A stretch of DNA of 32,671 nucleotides from a virus, in the IMG/VR virus record IMGVR_UViG_3300036800_000262, positions 1 through 32,671 of that record, one strand, 5' to 3'. Shown piece after piece: positions 1 to 6,512 of the stretch. Position 1 is the first letter of the stretch; every line of letters starts with the position of its first letter. The translations under genes and the position numbers were made by a program. The notes under the pieces were generated by a model. That model was not told the origin of the DNA. It searched no databases and saw only the letters and a program-made list of their open reading frames with translations.

Positions 1-330
1 AACGCCCGTGCTTTCATTGACGGTCGGAACGGACGTGCCGTTCGACAGACCGACAATCCACGTGACGGTGATGTCGTTTTCGTCGAGATAGATCAGATCG
101 CGATGCGAGACTTTCGAATCGTCGAAGTCCAGGTTCACGGTGATCGCTTGCGGCGACGCCATGCCGGGACCGAATTCCATTTCCGTCGAGTCGAGACACG
201 TTTCGTCAATCTGACTCTTGTTGCCGCCCAAGCCCGAAAAGCCTTTCGGACATCCGAGCTTCACCAGTTCGAAACCGTGCGAATCAGGGAAGACAAACCA
301 AACCTCTGTGCCCTTCGTTTTGATAGACAT
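1..330 (-). CDS. Major tail tube protein, N-terminal part (cut by window edge)
   Basis: The first 110 codons of a gene that runs out of the window at position 1. The start is ATG at 330, preceded by a GAGG ribosome-binding site. The visible protein opens with MSIKTKGTEVWFVFPDSHGF, then a conserved-looking stretch GCPKGFSGLGGNKSQID and a beta-rich region. This resembles the tail tube proteins of lambda/HK97-like siphoviruses, which stack as hexamers around the tape measure to form the DNA conduit. Position supports this: it directly follows the tail completion protein, as in HK97-type gene order. The C-terminal half is not visible, so any added Ig-like domain cannot be judged. Confidence 0.7.
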   Translation of the reverse strand, partial: MSIKTKGTEVWFVFPDSHGFELVKLGCPKGFSGLGGNKSQIDETCLDSTEMEFGPGMASPQAITVNLDFDDSKVSHRDLIYLDENDITVTWIVGLSNGTSVPTVNESTGV

Positions 331-525
331 ACTCTTAACCTCGTTACGTGTTACAGGCCGGAAAGGGTCCGGTTGCCATCGCGAACGCCTCGCGAGTTAG
401 TCGCGCGTATCGTGCGCGAGCCGCCGGATTGAAACCCTACTGAATTGGGCATTGACCGGAGGCGTGACCGCTGCAGCAGTTCGGCCCCTAGATGCATGCA
501 CCCGCACTTCACCACGGTTGCAGCA

Positions 526-891
526 CTAACGATTGACGACGTATTCAACATCTACGACCCATTGATACAAGCGGGTTATCTCACGTCCGCTTTGCAATAA
601 GAGATCATTGCGAACCTCGCCTTGCGCGGCGTTGTCGATGGCATCTGTAACAGCGTCGCGGATCGCGCGCGCTTTCTTCTTCGTGCTCGCAAAAATGTCT
701 ATCTGAATTCGAACGGTCTTCGATTCGGCCGGCTGCGAGAGATTCGCGCTTCGAATCCCGTCAACAGACCAATGGCATACGTATGGCGCGATAGTTCCTT
801 GCGGCGCATCTTCCGAAAAAATCCTGTCAGCCACAAGCGCGACGAGCGTCGGCGATGCGGTGAGTTCTTTCTGCGGATCGGGATCGAACAT
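526..891 (-). CDS. Tail completion/terminator protein, DUF3168-like
   Basis: 121 aa. The protein starts MFDPDPQKELTASPTLVALV and carries the pattern 'short N-terminal helix, APYVCHWSVDG, then RIQIDIFASTKKKARAIRDA'. That is characteristic of the DUF3168 (HK97 gp10-like) tail completion proteins that cap the tail tube and join it to the head. Length is normal for the family. It starts three bases after the stop of the upstream MptE-like gene and is followed, after a 195-base spacer, by the tail tube gene. I saw no convincing gene in that spacer (331-525). Confidence 0.75.
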   Translation of the reverse strand: MFDPDPQKELTASPTLVALVADRIFSEDAPQGTIAPYVCHWSVDGIRSANLSQPAESKTVRIQIDIFASTKKKARAIRDAVTDAIDNAAQGEVRNDLLLQSGREITRLYQWVVDVEYVVNR

Positions 892-894
892 CGA

Positions 895-1395
895 TCAGCC
901 CCTTTCGAAACACGTCAACGCGCTGTTCGGCGTCATGTTGACGATTCTAACGCCTTTCCGCTTCGCCCATTTCCCGATCTCTTTCCATTGCTTCGCGAAG
1001 ACCGCGAAACGTTTTTCGTCCGGGTTGCGCAACGGCGGCGGGTGATCCGGATGGAAGTGTCCGCCCTGATTGTCGACGCCGTGCAATTCGATTTCGATCG
1101 CGCCGAAGAAATCGATCGCGACGACAGTCGCCAATACGGCAGAAGATGTCTGATCGTTGATCAGACCGTTCGCGCACCGTTCCGTGCCGGGGATGCGATT
1201 GGTCGAGAACTTGCGCCCAGCGAACGCCATCGCTTCGGGATAGCGGTTCCAGAACTTCACGTCGTTCGCAGCGAGCGCTAATGCCCACGGCGCTAGGCGA
1301 AAGGAGTTGTTGACCGCAATGCAACTAAGGCCGCGCAGAGAATCGACCAAACGCTGCGACATGCTCGGCCCAGTGGCCAGAATCCTAACCTTCAT
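895..1395 (-). CDS. MptE-like (DUF115-type) protein, copy 1
   Basis: 166 aa from ATG at 1395, which overlaps the end of the adaptor gene by 11 bases; an upstream in-frame GTG at 1422 is less likely. Visible blocks: MKVRILATGPSMSQ (nucleotide-binding-like GPS turn), AVNNSFRLAPWA, FWNRYPEA, HGVDNQGGHFHPDHP and VNMTPNSALTCFERG. The same blocks occur in the second copy at 5606-6220. The pattern resembles the MptE-like/DUF115 fold, which also occurs in Maf-type flagellin glycosyltransferases. A sugar- or nucleotide-transferring role is therefore plausible but unproven. It sits inside the head-tail joining genes, where no enzyme is needed for assembly. Family assignment is from motif recall only. 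Confidence 0.6.
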   Translation of the reverse strand: MKVRILATGPSMSQRLVDSLRGLSCIAVNNSFRLAPWALALAANDVKFWNRYPEAMAFAGRKFSTNRIPGTERCANGLINDQTSSAVLATVVAIDFFGAIEIELHGVDNQGGHFHPDHPPPLRNPDEKRFAVFAKQWKEIGKWAKRKGVRIVNMTPNSALTCFERG

Positions 1396-1750
1396 TGGCT
1401 TGCCGTTCCTGACAGACCACACGCCATTCGCGACGCGCGCTCGGATCGGTTTGCGGAATACCCATGATTCCGAAGATATGGCCGTCCCACAAAATGCGAT
1501 GCTGCGCGAGTAGTCCGGGAAACCAACGAAGCGTGATGCGTGCTGCGATGTCGCCGACGACCTGATCAGCCTGCAGGATTTCGCCGTATCGGCCTGGGCC
1601 GGTCAGCACCTTCGCCGGAACGTTATTCAGCATGATCCCGTCGACGATCAGCGTCTGCCAATCGTCTTCGTATTCGCCGCTTGAGTCAGCAACCTGTCCA
1701 GCCTTGAACTGGATTTCGACGCGATGGATCAGATCCTGCGGTACAGGCAC
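1385..1750 (-). CDS. Head-tail adaptor (head closure) protein
   Basis: 121 aa. The start is GTG at 1750, two bases after the stop of the connector gene. Sequence features: LIHRVEIQFKAGQVADSSGE near the N-terminus and an all-beta body ending HIFGIMGIPQTDPSARREW. This matches the phage head-tail joining family (PF05521, SPP1 gp16-like). These proteins form a ring below the connector that holds packaged DNA and gives the tail its docking site. Position between the gp6-like connector and the tail completion protein is the standard one, apart from the MptE-like gene that follows. Confidence 0.72.
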   Translation of the reverse strand: MPVPQDLIHRVEIQFKAGQVADSSGEYEDDWQTLIVDGIMLNNVPAKVLTGPGRYGEILQADQVVGDIAARITLRWFPGLLAQHRILWDGHIFGIMGIPQTDPSARREWRVVCQERQANEG

Positions 1751-1751
1751 G

Positions 1752-2084
1752 TCAGACCCCCATCTTTTGCCGGTATGGCATCAGCTTACTGAAGGCGATT
1801 TTCTTCGTGAGGATCGCATCGTTGCCGGTCTGATCGTAGTCAGCCTGCACGAGTAGACAGATGGCCGTCACAACGGACGGAGCGACCGCGTTACTGTCTG
1901 AAACCGGATTCGCCGAGCTTTCCGAACTTTGCGGATCGGAGCCTGAGCGCGGCAGCGTGTCGCGGTCCATGTAGCGCATCGCCTCGTCTTCCGCGCCATC
2001 GATCAGGCGCTGAATTTTCGGGTCGTCGCTGATCTGCGTCAGGACAAGGAATTCGCGAACTGTTTCGAGGGATACGACGGACAT
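1752..2084 (-). CDS. Head-tail connector, gp6-like
   Basis: 110 aa from ATG at 2084, whose A is shared with the TGA stop of the upstream gene (TGATG); GGAGA lies about 10 bases upstream. An in-frame ATG at 2120 would overlap the upstream gene and is rejected. The protein starts MSVVSLETVREFLVLTQISD and continues IQRLIDGAEDEAMRYMDR, the usual helical start of the HK97 gp6/phage connector family (PF05135). These proteins form the ring under the portal. The gene normally follows the capsid gene directly. Here it is displaced by 4.3 kb of enzyme genes. Confidence 0.75.
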   Translation of the reverse strand: MSVVSLETVREFLVLTQISDDPKIQRLIDGAEDEAMRYMDRDTLPRSGSDPQSSESSANPVSDSNAVAPSVVTAICLLVQADYDQTGNDAILTKKIAFSKLMPYRQKMGV

Positions 2085-2743
2085 CACATTGTCTCCATAT
2101 CGGTGCGTGCGCCGCGCCATAGGTCAGCGCCTGGTGTGTTCGAATAATGCTGAAAACAAGGAATTCCTGTCGTGAAGTGCAGAATCTTAGCGCATTCGAT
2201 CGGCTGGCCTTCGTCGGCGAGGACGTTCCATTCTTTCGGCAGTTCGCCGATGTCGTCGTCGTGAAGAAATCCGAACTGCAGAAACTGCATCGGTTGCGAT
2301 GCGTAAATGTCACTCGGTAGGATTTCCCAAGACGGATGCGCGCAGTTCACGATCATGACGGATGCCCAGTTCTTTCGAGCGTAATCGTAGTTACTGGTTT
2401 CCATCTTCGTGCCGATGTATTTGCGGGGATTCCGTGTTTGGTAATTGTGCTTTACGACCTGAACCGCATAGCGCCGCTCGGCAAGCGATTCGAGTTCCGC
2501 TACATCGCTCAGCATCAGCATGTCGGACGCATCGCAGAATATCGCAACGCCGCGAAAGCCTGAGAGGTAGGGGACGAGGAAACGCGACATCGTGAAAGCG
2601 TTAGATCCCTTGCCGAGTCCCATCGATGACAACGGGATTATCTGAACTGGCCGCGTGGCGCGCTCGATCACGCTGTGCACGAAGACATGAAATCCGATCG
2701 CCTCGCGGCTGTCGTAGCCGCAGAATAATCGGATCGGCGTCAT
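2084..2743 (-). CDS. GT8-like glycosyltransferase
   Basis: 219 aa from ATG at 2743 in an ATGA overlap with the upstream stop. N-terminus MTPIRLFCGYDSREAIGFHV. The block AIFCDASDMLMLSDVAEL (about residues 67-84) resembles the metal-binding acidic motif of GT-A enzymes such as family 8, although one residue longer than a plain DxD. A C-terminal KILHFTTGIPCFQHY resembles the 'I/V-H-F-T-G' end of GT8-like proteins. The likely role is transfer of a sugar from a nucleotide sugar in the cytoplasm; acceptor unknown. It is the last gene of the enzyme block and is coupled to the connector gene. Confidence 0.65.
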   Translation of the reverse strand: MTPIRLFCGYDSREAIGFHVFVHSVIERATRPVQIIPLSSMGLGKGSNAFTMSRFLVPYLSGFRGVAIFCDASDMLMLSDVAELESLAERRYAVQVVKHNYQTRNPRKYIGTKMETSNYDYARKNWASVMIVNCAHPSWEILPSDIYASQPMQFLQFGFLHDDDIGELPKEWNVLADEGQPIECAKILHFTTGIPCFQHYSNTPGADLWRGARTDMETM

Positions 2744-3531
2744 CCGATCATGAACTGTCTGAGAAATCCCCACGCGGCTTCACCCTCTTTCGGTCGATAT
2801 TGCCAGTGCGCCAGGCTGCGCAGAAATTCTAACCTTTGCGCGCGTGTCGGTGCGAGATTATCGCGATAAAGCGCGTAAGCCGCGCCATCTTCGCAGATGA
2901 CAGGAACGCCAGCGAGGCAAGCGTCGACGGCAGTATTCGAGTGCGCGCAGACGAGCAGCGATGCTCCGCGTAGTGCTTCCTCGATTGTTCCGCGCGAAAG
3001 TGAGCACCCAGGAAGAGTCGGCTCCGGACGTTTCGGACGAAAGACGATCTGTCTGTTTGGGAATTGCCGCCGAAGTCGCGCAAGGGTTTTATGCTCCCAT
3101 GATTGGCCGGGGATCGACATCGCGGCGCGCTGCTTTCGTCCCAAGCCGCAGAGAATGATGGGGCCATCGGGATCGTAGTCGTCGCGCAGTTCGATTCCGC
3201 GTTCGTCGAAACGTGCAGGGTCTTCCGGCTTGATTAGCCGCCACGGGTGAAAGTGATCGATCGTCACGCGCATGCCGCAGCGCAGTTCGCTGCGATCCCA
3301 ATAGCCCAAGTCCCAGCCGATCAGCCGGCCGCCATTTCTGACGTGCGCAGCGTTGTCCTTCATGCGCCGGATATGACCCAGCCCGTACGTCATGAGGTTT
3401 GGACACCAGCCTTCGTAATTGCGCGTCACCTTCGCGCGCACGCCACAATTAACAGCGGTTTCGAGCATGGCGCGGATGATGCGCTCGCCGCGCGCGATGT
3501 AATCCGACGCTAGAACGATCTCACAGCGCAT
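2740..3531 (-). CDS. Sugar-transferase-like protein (GT-B/KpsS-like), copy A
   Basis: 263 aa, start ATG at 3531, overlapping the upstream gene by 11 bases. N-terminal half has VNCGVRAKVTRNYEGWCPN and GGRLIGWDLGYWDRS. The C-terminal half has PIILCGLGRKQRAAM, QIVFRPKRP and LLVCAHSNTAVDACLAGVPV, followed by VICEDGAAYALY. The last block is the kind of nucleotide-sugar-site signature seen in capsule-type transferases with a GT-B fold. The ending RLEFLRSLAHWQYRPKEGEA is shared in outline with the protein at 4902-5609, so the two appear to be relatives. Substrate and acceptor cannot be read from the sequence. Confidence 0.6.
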   Translation of the reverse strand: MRCEIVLASDYIARGERIIRAMLETAVNCGVRAKVTRNYEGWCPNLMTYGLGHIRRMKDNAAHVRNGGRLIGWDLGYWDRSELRCGMRVTIDHFHPWRLIKPEDPARFDERGIELRDDYDPDGPIILCGLGRKQRAAMSIPGQSWEHKTLARLRRQFPNRQIVFRPKRPEPTLPGCSLSRGTIEEALRGASLLVCAHSNTAVDACLAGVPVICEDGAAYALYRDNLAPTRAQRLEFLRSLAHWQYRPKEGEAAWGFLRQFMIG

Positions 3532-4366
3532 TCAGGAATTTCGCGACGTCTGCCGCTGCGTCCGCGACTGAGTAGCGGGAGCGCACGAATCTATCGTGGA
3601 TGCGCTGGCGGATCGCTCGGTCCTCGAGCACGTCGAATCGCCTGGCGATGTCGCTATGGTGATTCACGAACAATTCTTCACCTGTAGCGCTTTCGAGGTA
3701 GCCGCTTTCGGTTTGCCCGACAAACGGTGTTCCGCTCCCGTGCGCGTTCGCAAGCTTGATGTTCGATTTCCAATTGCGCTGTGCGTAGCCTGCGTACCCC
3801 GTTCCGCGAACAGCGATCACAATGTCAGCAGCCGTGTAGGCGTGCGCGTTCGTGCTGAATGCCCACTTGCGCCGATCGCATTCGGCTTTGATCCAGTGCG
3901 CCCACTCGCCGAGATATTCCGCCGCGCCTTCGTAGTTCACTAGACGAACTTCGTCACGAATCGGGTTGTCGGCTATTCCCGGCCGGAAGTGATGGCGGAT
4001 CACTGTTTCCTTTCGCCCAACGGTGCAGTCGCAAAGCATGTGTTCATTCGGCCAGATCACGGCGTCTGGGCTGTAAAAACTCATGCGCTCTCGAACCCAC
4101 GCGACAGCAGCATTGCGCGGCCACGCGGTCACTTCTGGTTGCGGGTAGAAATCGACGCAATCGAAAACCCACGGCTTTTTCGAGGATCGGATATTCGCGA
4201 GCAGCAGATCCGGCACACGTTTGACGACGATGATCACGTCATGCGCGCGGCAGTCGTCGGAAGTGGCCATCGCTTTCACCGTCGCTCCGAGCGCTGCGCC
4301 GATCTGATTCGCTCGAATTTGCCAGCTGCCCGCATTGCCGCCGCGGCCGGTGATCAGGATTTTCAT
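3521..4366 (-). CDS. GT-B-like glycosyltransferase
   Basis: 281 aa from ATG at 4366, in an ATGA overlap with the methyltransferase gene; an upstream ATG at 4489 would overlap that gene by over 100 bases. It starts MKILITGRGGNAGSWQIRAN, a typical glycine-rich first strand-loop of GT-B enzymes (the GSWQIR...Q..ALGA pattern). Towards the C-terminus, ADIVIAVRGTGYAGYAQRNW and KLANAHGSGTPFVGQTESGY form the second Rossmann-like domain, where nucleotide sugars bind. It probably glycosylates a cytoplasmic acceptor. It belongs to the coupled enzyme block between capsid and connector genes. Confidence 0.6.
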   Translation of the reverse strand: MKILITGRGGNAGSWQIRANQIGAALGATVKAMATSDDCRAHDVIIVVKRVPDLLLANIRSSKKPWVFDCVDFYPQPEVTAWPRNAAVAWVRERMSFYSPDAVIWPNEHMLCDCTVGRKETVIRHHFRPGIADNPIRDEVRLVNYEGAAEYLGEWAHWIKAECDRRKWAFSTNAHAYTAADIVIAVRGTGYAGYAQRNWKSNIKLANAHGSGTPFVGQTESGYLESATGEELFVNHHSDIARRFDVLEDRAIRQRIHDRFVRSRYSVADAAADVAKFLNAL

Positions 4367-4905
4367 TTTCTGGTCCCGAATCCTACCGTTTCTGTTCTCG
4401 CCATATACGGATGATCGTCTAACTTCGTCGAACGAATCCGATGTGTATCTGCGCGCAGCTGATCGGATGCGAGCATCAGATGCTGCCATTCGATGTTCGG
4501 GAAGATCGATCTAACTCCGTGCGGCGTGAGCCTCCAATAATCGTCCGGGTACGCGTGAATTCGCCAGCAGAAGGGAACCGAAACGAAGATCGTCGCGTCC
4601 TTAGCCATCAGCAATTCGATGTTATAGGCGAGTAGCCACGGTTTGCGGGAATGCTCAAGCGTCGACATGCATTCGATGTGGTCGAATTTGTTCACGCGAT
4701 TGTCGATTTTGTCGCGAACGTCTTGAGCGTCTTCAAGGTTGCATACGATGTCGACGCCGTCGCCGGGCAGCATGTCGACTCCGACCGCATCGGGATATCG
4801 CTTGCGCCGGTCTTCCTTGTCGCGATAAATCTTCGAACCGACGATCAGCGTTCGACCGGGTTTCGGTTTGACGTAAAGGTCTTGGAAATCTTGAAGACTA
4901 CTCAT
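4363..4905 (-). CDS. SAM-dependent methyltransferase (class I-like)
   Basis: 180 aa, ATG at 4905 in an ATGA overlap with the upstream gene. Residues 18-26 (RTLIVGSKI) replace the usual glycine-rich SAM loop. Residues 41-60 (VGVDMLPGDGVDIVCNLEDA) give the acidic residue that binds the SAM ribose and the following acidic loop. Residues 79-85 (CMSTLEH) and 104-112 (ATIFVSVPF) match later strands of the Methyltransf_11 fold. PDDYWRLTPHG resembles small-molecule or sugar methyltransferases encoded in polysaccharide clusters. With glycosyltransferases on both sides, O-methylation of a sugar is the best guess. Confidence 0.68.
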   Translation of the reverse strand: MSSLQDFQDLYVKPKPGRTLIVGSKIYRDKEDRRKRYPDAVGVDMLPGDGVDIVCNLEDAQDVRDKIDNRVNKFDHIECMSTLEHSRKPWLLAYNIELLMAKDATIFVSVPFCWRIHAYPDDYWRLTPHGVRSIFPNIEWQHLMLASDQLRADTHRIRSTKLDDHPYMARTETVGFGTRK

Positions 4906-5609
4906 TGCAATATTCTCGCTAGGGATTCGCCTGATTCGATTTCAGCCATCGTAGTTTGCGCCCACGCCAGTTCGCGGAGCATGCGCAGCCTATCCGCGTC
5001 GGTGTTGTCTTGCGCGCCGATCCATTCGGGCATGTCCGAAAGCACCCTGATTCCCCACATGCACGCCAGCACGGCCGCGCCGCTGCCCCACGTACGGACC
5101 ACGCCGGCGCGCGCCAGATCGTCGCGCAGCGGAATGCAGGGGCCGATTCCGGGATGTCTGCGAAGACGTCCTCTATGCCGACGCTCCCAATCGATCGGCA
5201 TCGCGATTCCCGGCGGCCCGATACCGCGTTGCGGTAGCAGGACGGTCTCGCCATTCTCGCGCCACGGCTCCAATGCCACGCCGAGCGAATCCCAGCGCGC
5301 AGGCGAGCCGATCGGGAAGCGCCCGCGCTGGTTGTGGTAATTGCGCGTCAACGTCAGCCACGGGCCGCCTACGAAGCCGTTGCCCCATGTCGCATTCTCC
5401 GTGACGATCACTTTCGCGCCTGCGCGCTCGAACCGCTGGGCGATGCCGTGACCTTCACGAATGCGATTCCACGTTACCAACGTGTCGGTTTCGCGCGGTT
5501 CGGTCGTCGGTTTGTCGAAGACGCTGTACCCGATCGCTTCCAATCCGCAGCGAAACGCGCTGACCCGCGCCGGCATCGATAGGCGAAGCTGCAAAAAGGC
5601 GCGTTTCAC
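4902..5609 (-). CDS. Sugar-transferase-like protein (GT-B/KpsS-like), copy B
   Basis: 235 aa from GTG at 5609, which overlaps the upstream stop (GTGA); the frame is open further upstream but that part lies inside the preceding gene. Visible blocks: ETDTLVTWNRIREGHGIAQR, GAKVIVTENATWGNGFVGGP, ETVLLPQRGIGPPGIAM, VVRTWGSGAAVLACMWGIRV and the ending RMLRELAWAQTTMAEIESGE. The second half follows the same order as copy A (strand, 'S/G-x-A-V-x-A-C' block, LR-LA-x-x-Q tail). This suggests a diverged relative that lost or altered the acidic residues near the donor site. Possibly a transferase; possibly a non-catalytic partner. Confidence 0.5.
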   Translation of the reverse strand: MKRAFLQLRLSMPARVSAFRCGLEAIGYSVFDKPTTEPRETDTLVTWNRIREGHGIAQRFERAGAKVIVTENATWGNGFVGGPWLTLTRNYHNQRGRFPIGSPARWDSLGVALEPWRENGETVLLPQRGIGPPGIAMPIDWERRHRGRLRRHPGIGPCIPLRDDLARAGVVRTWGSGAAVLACMWGIRVLSDMPEWIGAQDNTDADRLRMLRELAWAQTTMAEIESGESLARILQ

Positions 5610-6040
5610 GCGAGCGCTTCCGCGAGGCTCATGCGCGAGAAGCATTCGAGCGCCGTCTGACGCGTGGCGTTGACGATCGGCACGTCGGTTTCTTTCGCCA
5701 TCTCGGCGAAGCATTTCCGCCACGCCTTGAAGCGCGATCGAATGGGGTTTCCGATGTGTTCCGGGTGATCGCGATGGAAGTGAATTCGGCCGTTTGTGTC
5801 CTGCATGTCGTAGCCGAGCATCGTCACGCGCGCCGCGCCGAAGTGCAGCGCCAGGCCAACGGCCATGAAGCCGCTGTTGCCGCCGCTGCGGATCGTGCCG
5901 GGCAGTTGTGAAATGCCACCGCCGGGTTCCGAACGGATGTGATGCAGATGGAAAACGCGCGCGGCTTCAGGACTGCACGTCCACGATTCGAAGTCTCCGC
6001 CAGCTTCCTCGCCGTACTGCTTCCAAAAATTCGAGTCCAT
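5606..6040 (-). CDS. MptE-like (DUF115-type) protein, copy 2; annotated start is probably too late
   Basis: 144 aa from ATG at 6040, the first usable start codon in this frame. The family homology clearly continues upstream to about 6205: the frame before the ATG reads VVCIASGPSLTIGD and VIAVNLAFRLAPFADAVFA. These match ILATGPSMSQ and CIAVNNSFRLAPWALALAA in copy 1. No ATG, GTG or TTG exists in this frame between 6041 and its upstream stop at 6386-6388. Downstream blocks are FWKQYGEE, MLGYDMQDTNGRIHFHRDHP and VNATRQTALECFSR. Either translation enters by a -1 shift from the 95-aa gene upstream, or the copy is broken, or the sequence has a one-base error. Confidence 0.6.
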   Translation of the reverse strand: MDSNFWKQYGEEAGGDFESWTCSPEAARVFHLHHIRSEPGGGISQLPGTIRSGGNSGFMAVGLALHFGAARVTMLGYDMQDTNGRIHFHRDHPEHIGNPIRSRFKAWRKCFAEMAKETDVPIVNATRQTALECFSRMSLAEALA

Positions 6041-6214
6041 CGCGAAAACTGCGTCGGCGAATGGCGCGAGGCGGAAGGCGAGGTTGACCGCGATTACTCG
6101 GCGGTTTTCCGGGTCGGCGGCCTTCCACGTCTCGACGGCTGCACAGTCGCCGATGGTGAGGCTGGGGCCGCTGGCGATGCAGACGACGTGCGCGCCCCGC
6201 CAACGGCCTGAATA
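6041..6214 (-). other. Start-less coding extension of the MptE-like gene
   Basis: This stretch has no start codon in the MptE frame yet encodes the conserved N-terminal part of the family (GPS turn, AVN..FRLAP block). From 6094 upwards it lies in the -1 frame under the 3' end of the 95-aa gene. A run of four G on the coding strand (around 6194-6198) is where one extra base would fuse the two reading frames. I saw no classical X-XXY-YYZ slippery heptamer. Confidence 0.55.
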
Positions 6215-6381
6215 GGGTTTGCCTTGTTCTCCGGCGGCTTGCGCATCTTGTTCGGATGAGCAGCTGCCATTTTCACAAGGCGACGTTCGACAAGTTCTGC
6301 GGCGCGCGGGGCTGATACATGAAATCGGTCGCCGGGTTTGTAGTTGTCGCAGGGTTCGATTGCGATTACTTCGACTTTCAC
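6094..6381 (-). CDS. Small capsid-linked protein of unknown function
   Basis: 95 aa, ATG at 6381. N-terminal domain MKVEVIAIEPCDNYKPGDRF, then VSAPRAAELVERRLVKMA. This is the pattern of small proteins often encoded just after HK97-type capsid genes ('MKV...Y.PGD.F...A..L...G.V'). The C-terminal 40 residues are a low-complexity Ala/Pro/Ser/Arg tail (SSASPAAPASPSATVQPS). Its 3' end overlaps the conserved part of the MptE-like frame by about 110 bases, so the tail is either genuinely dual-coded or is the product of a frameshift. Function is unknown. Confidence 0.55.
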   Translation of the reverse strand: MKVEVIAIEPCDNYKPGDRFHVSAPRAAELVERRLVKMAAAHPNKMRKPPENKANPIQAVGGARTSSASPAAPASPSATVQPSRRGRPPTRKTAE

Positions 6382-6429
6382 AGAGTCACCTTGCCATGAC
6401 TGATGGCGGAATGTACATCGGAATTCCCC

Positions 6430-6464
6430 AAAAGAAAACGGGGCCAGTTCGAAAACCGGCCCCG
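6430..6464 (-). terminator. Strong intrinsic terminator after the capsid gene
   Basis: Read on the minus strand: a CGGGGCC arm (6464-6458) and a GGCCCCG arm (6445-6439), extended by a G-U pair and GTT/AAC around a UUCG tetraloop, giving an 11-pair stem. It is followed directly by UUUUCUUUU (6438-6430). It lies 49 bases after the capsid stop codon and 49 bases before the next start. It should end or thin out transcription between the capsid gene and the enzyme block. Confidence 0.8.
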
Positions 6465-6512
6465 CTACCTACTGACGCCGAACCGCGACTACCGGCGCGG
6501 CGGCGTATTCGG

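Noticed and set aside
400-470. tRNA-like T-arm sequence (GGGTTTCAATCC on the minus strand)
   Set aside because: The T-loop does not match TTCRANY and no acceptor, D or anticodon stems could be drawn around it.
351-551. Open frame of 66 codons on the minus strand between tail completion and tail tube genes
   Set aside because: No ribosome-binding site, Arg/Ser-rich composition typical of a shadow frame, and it starts inside the tail completion gene.
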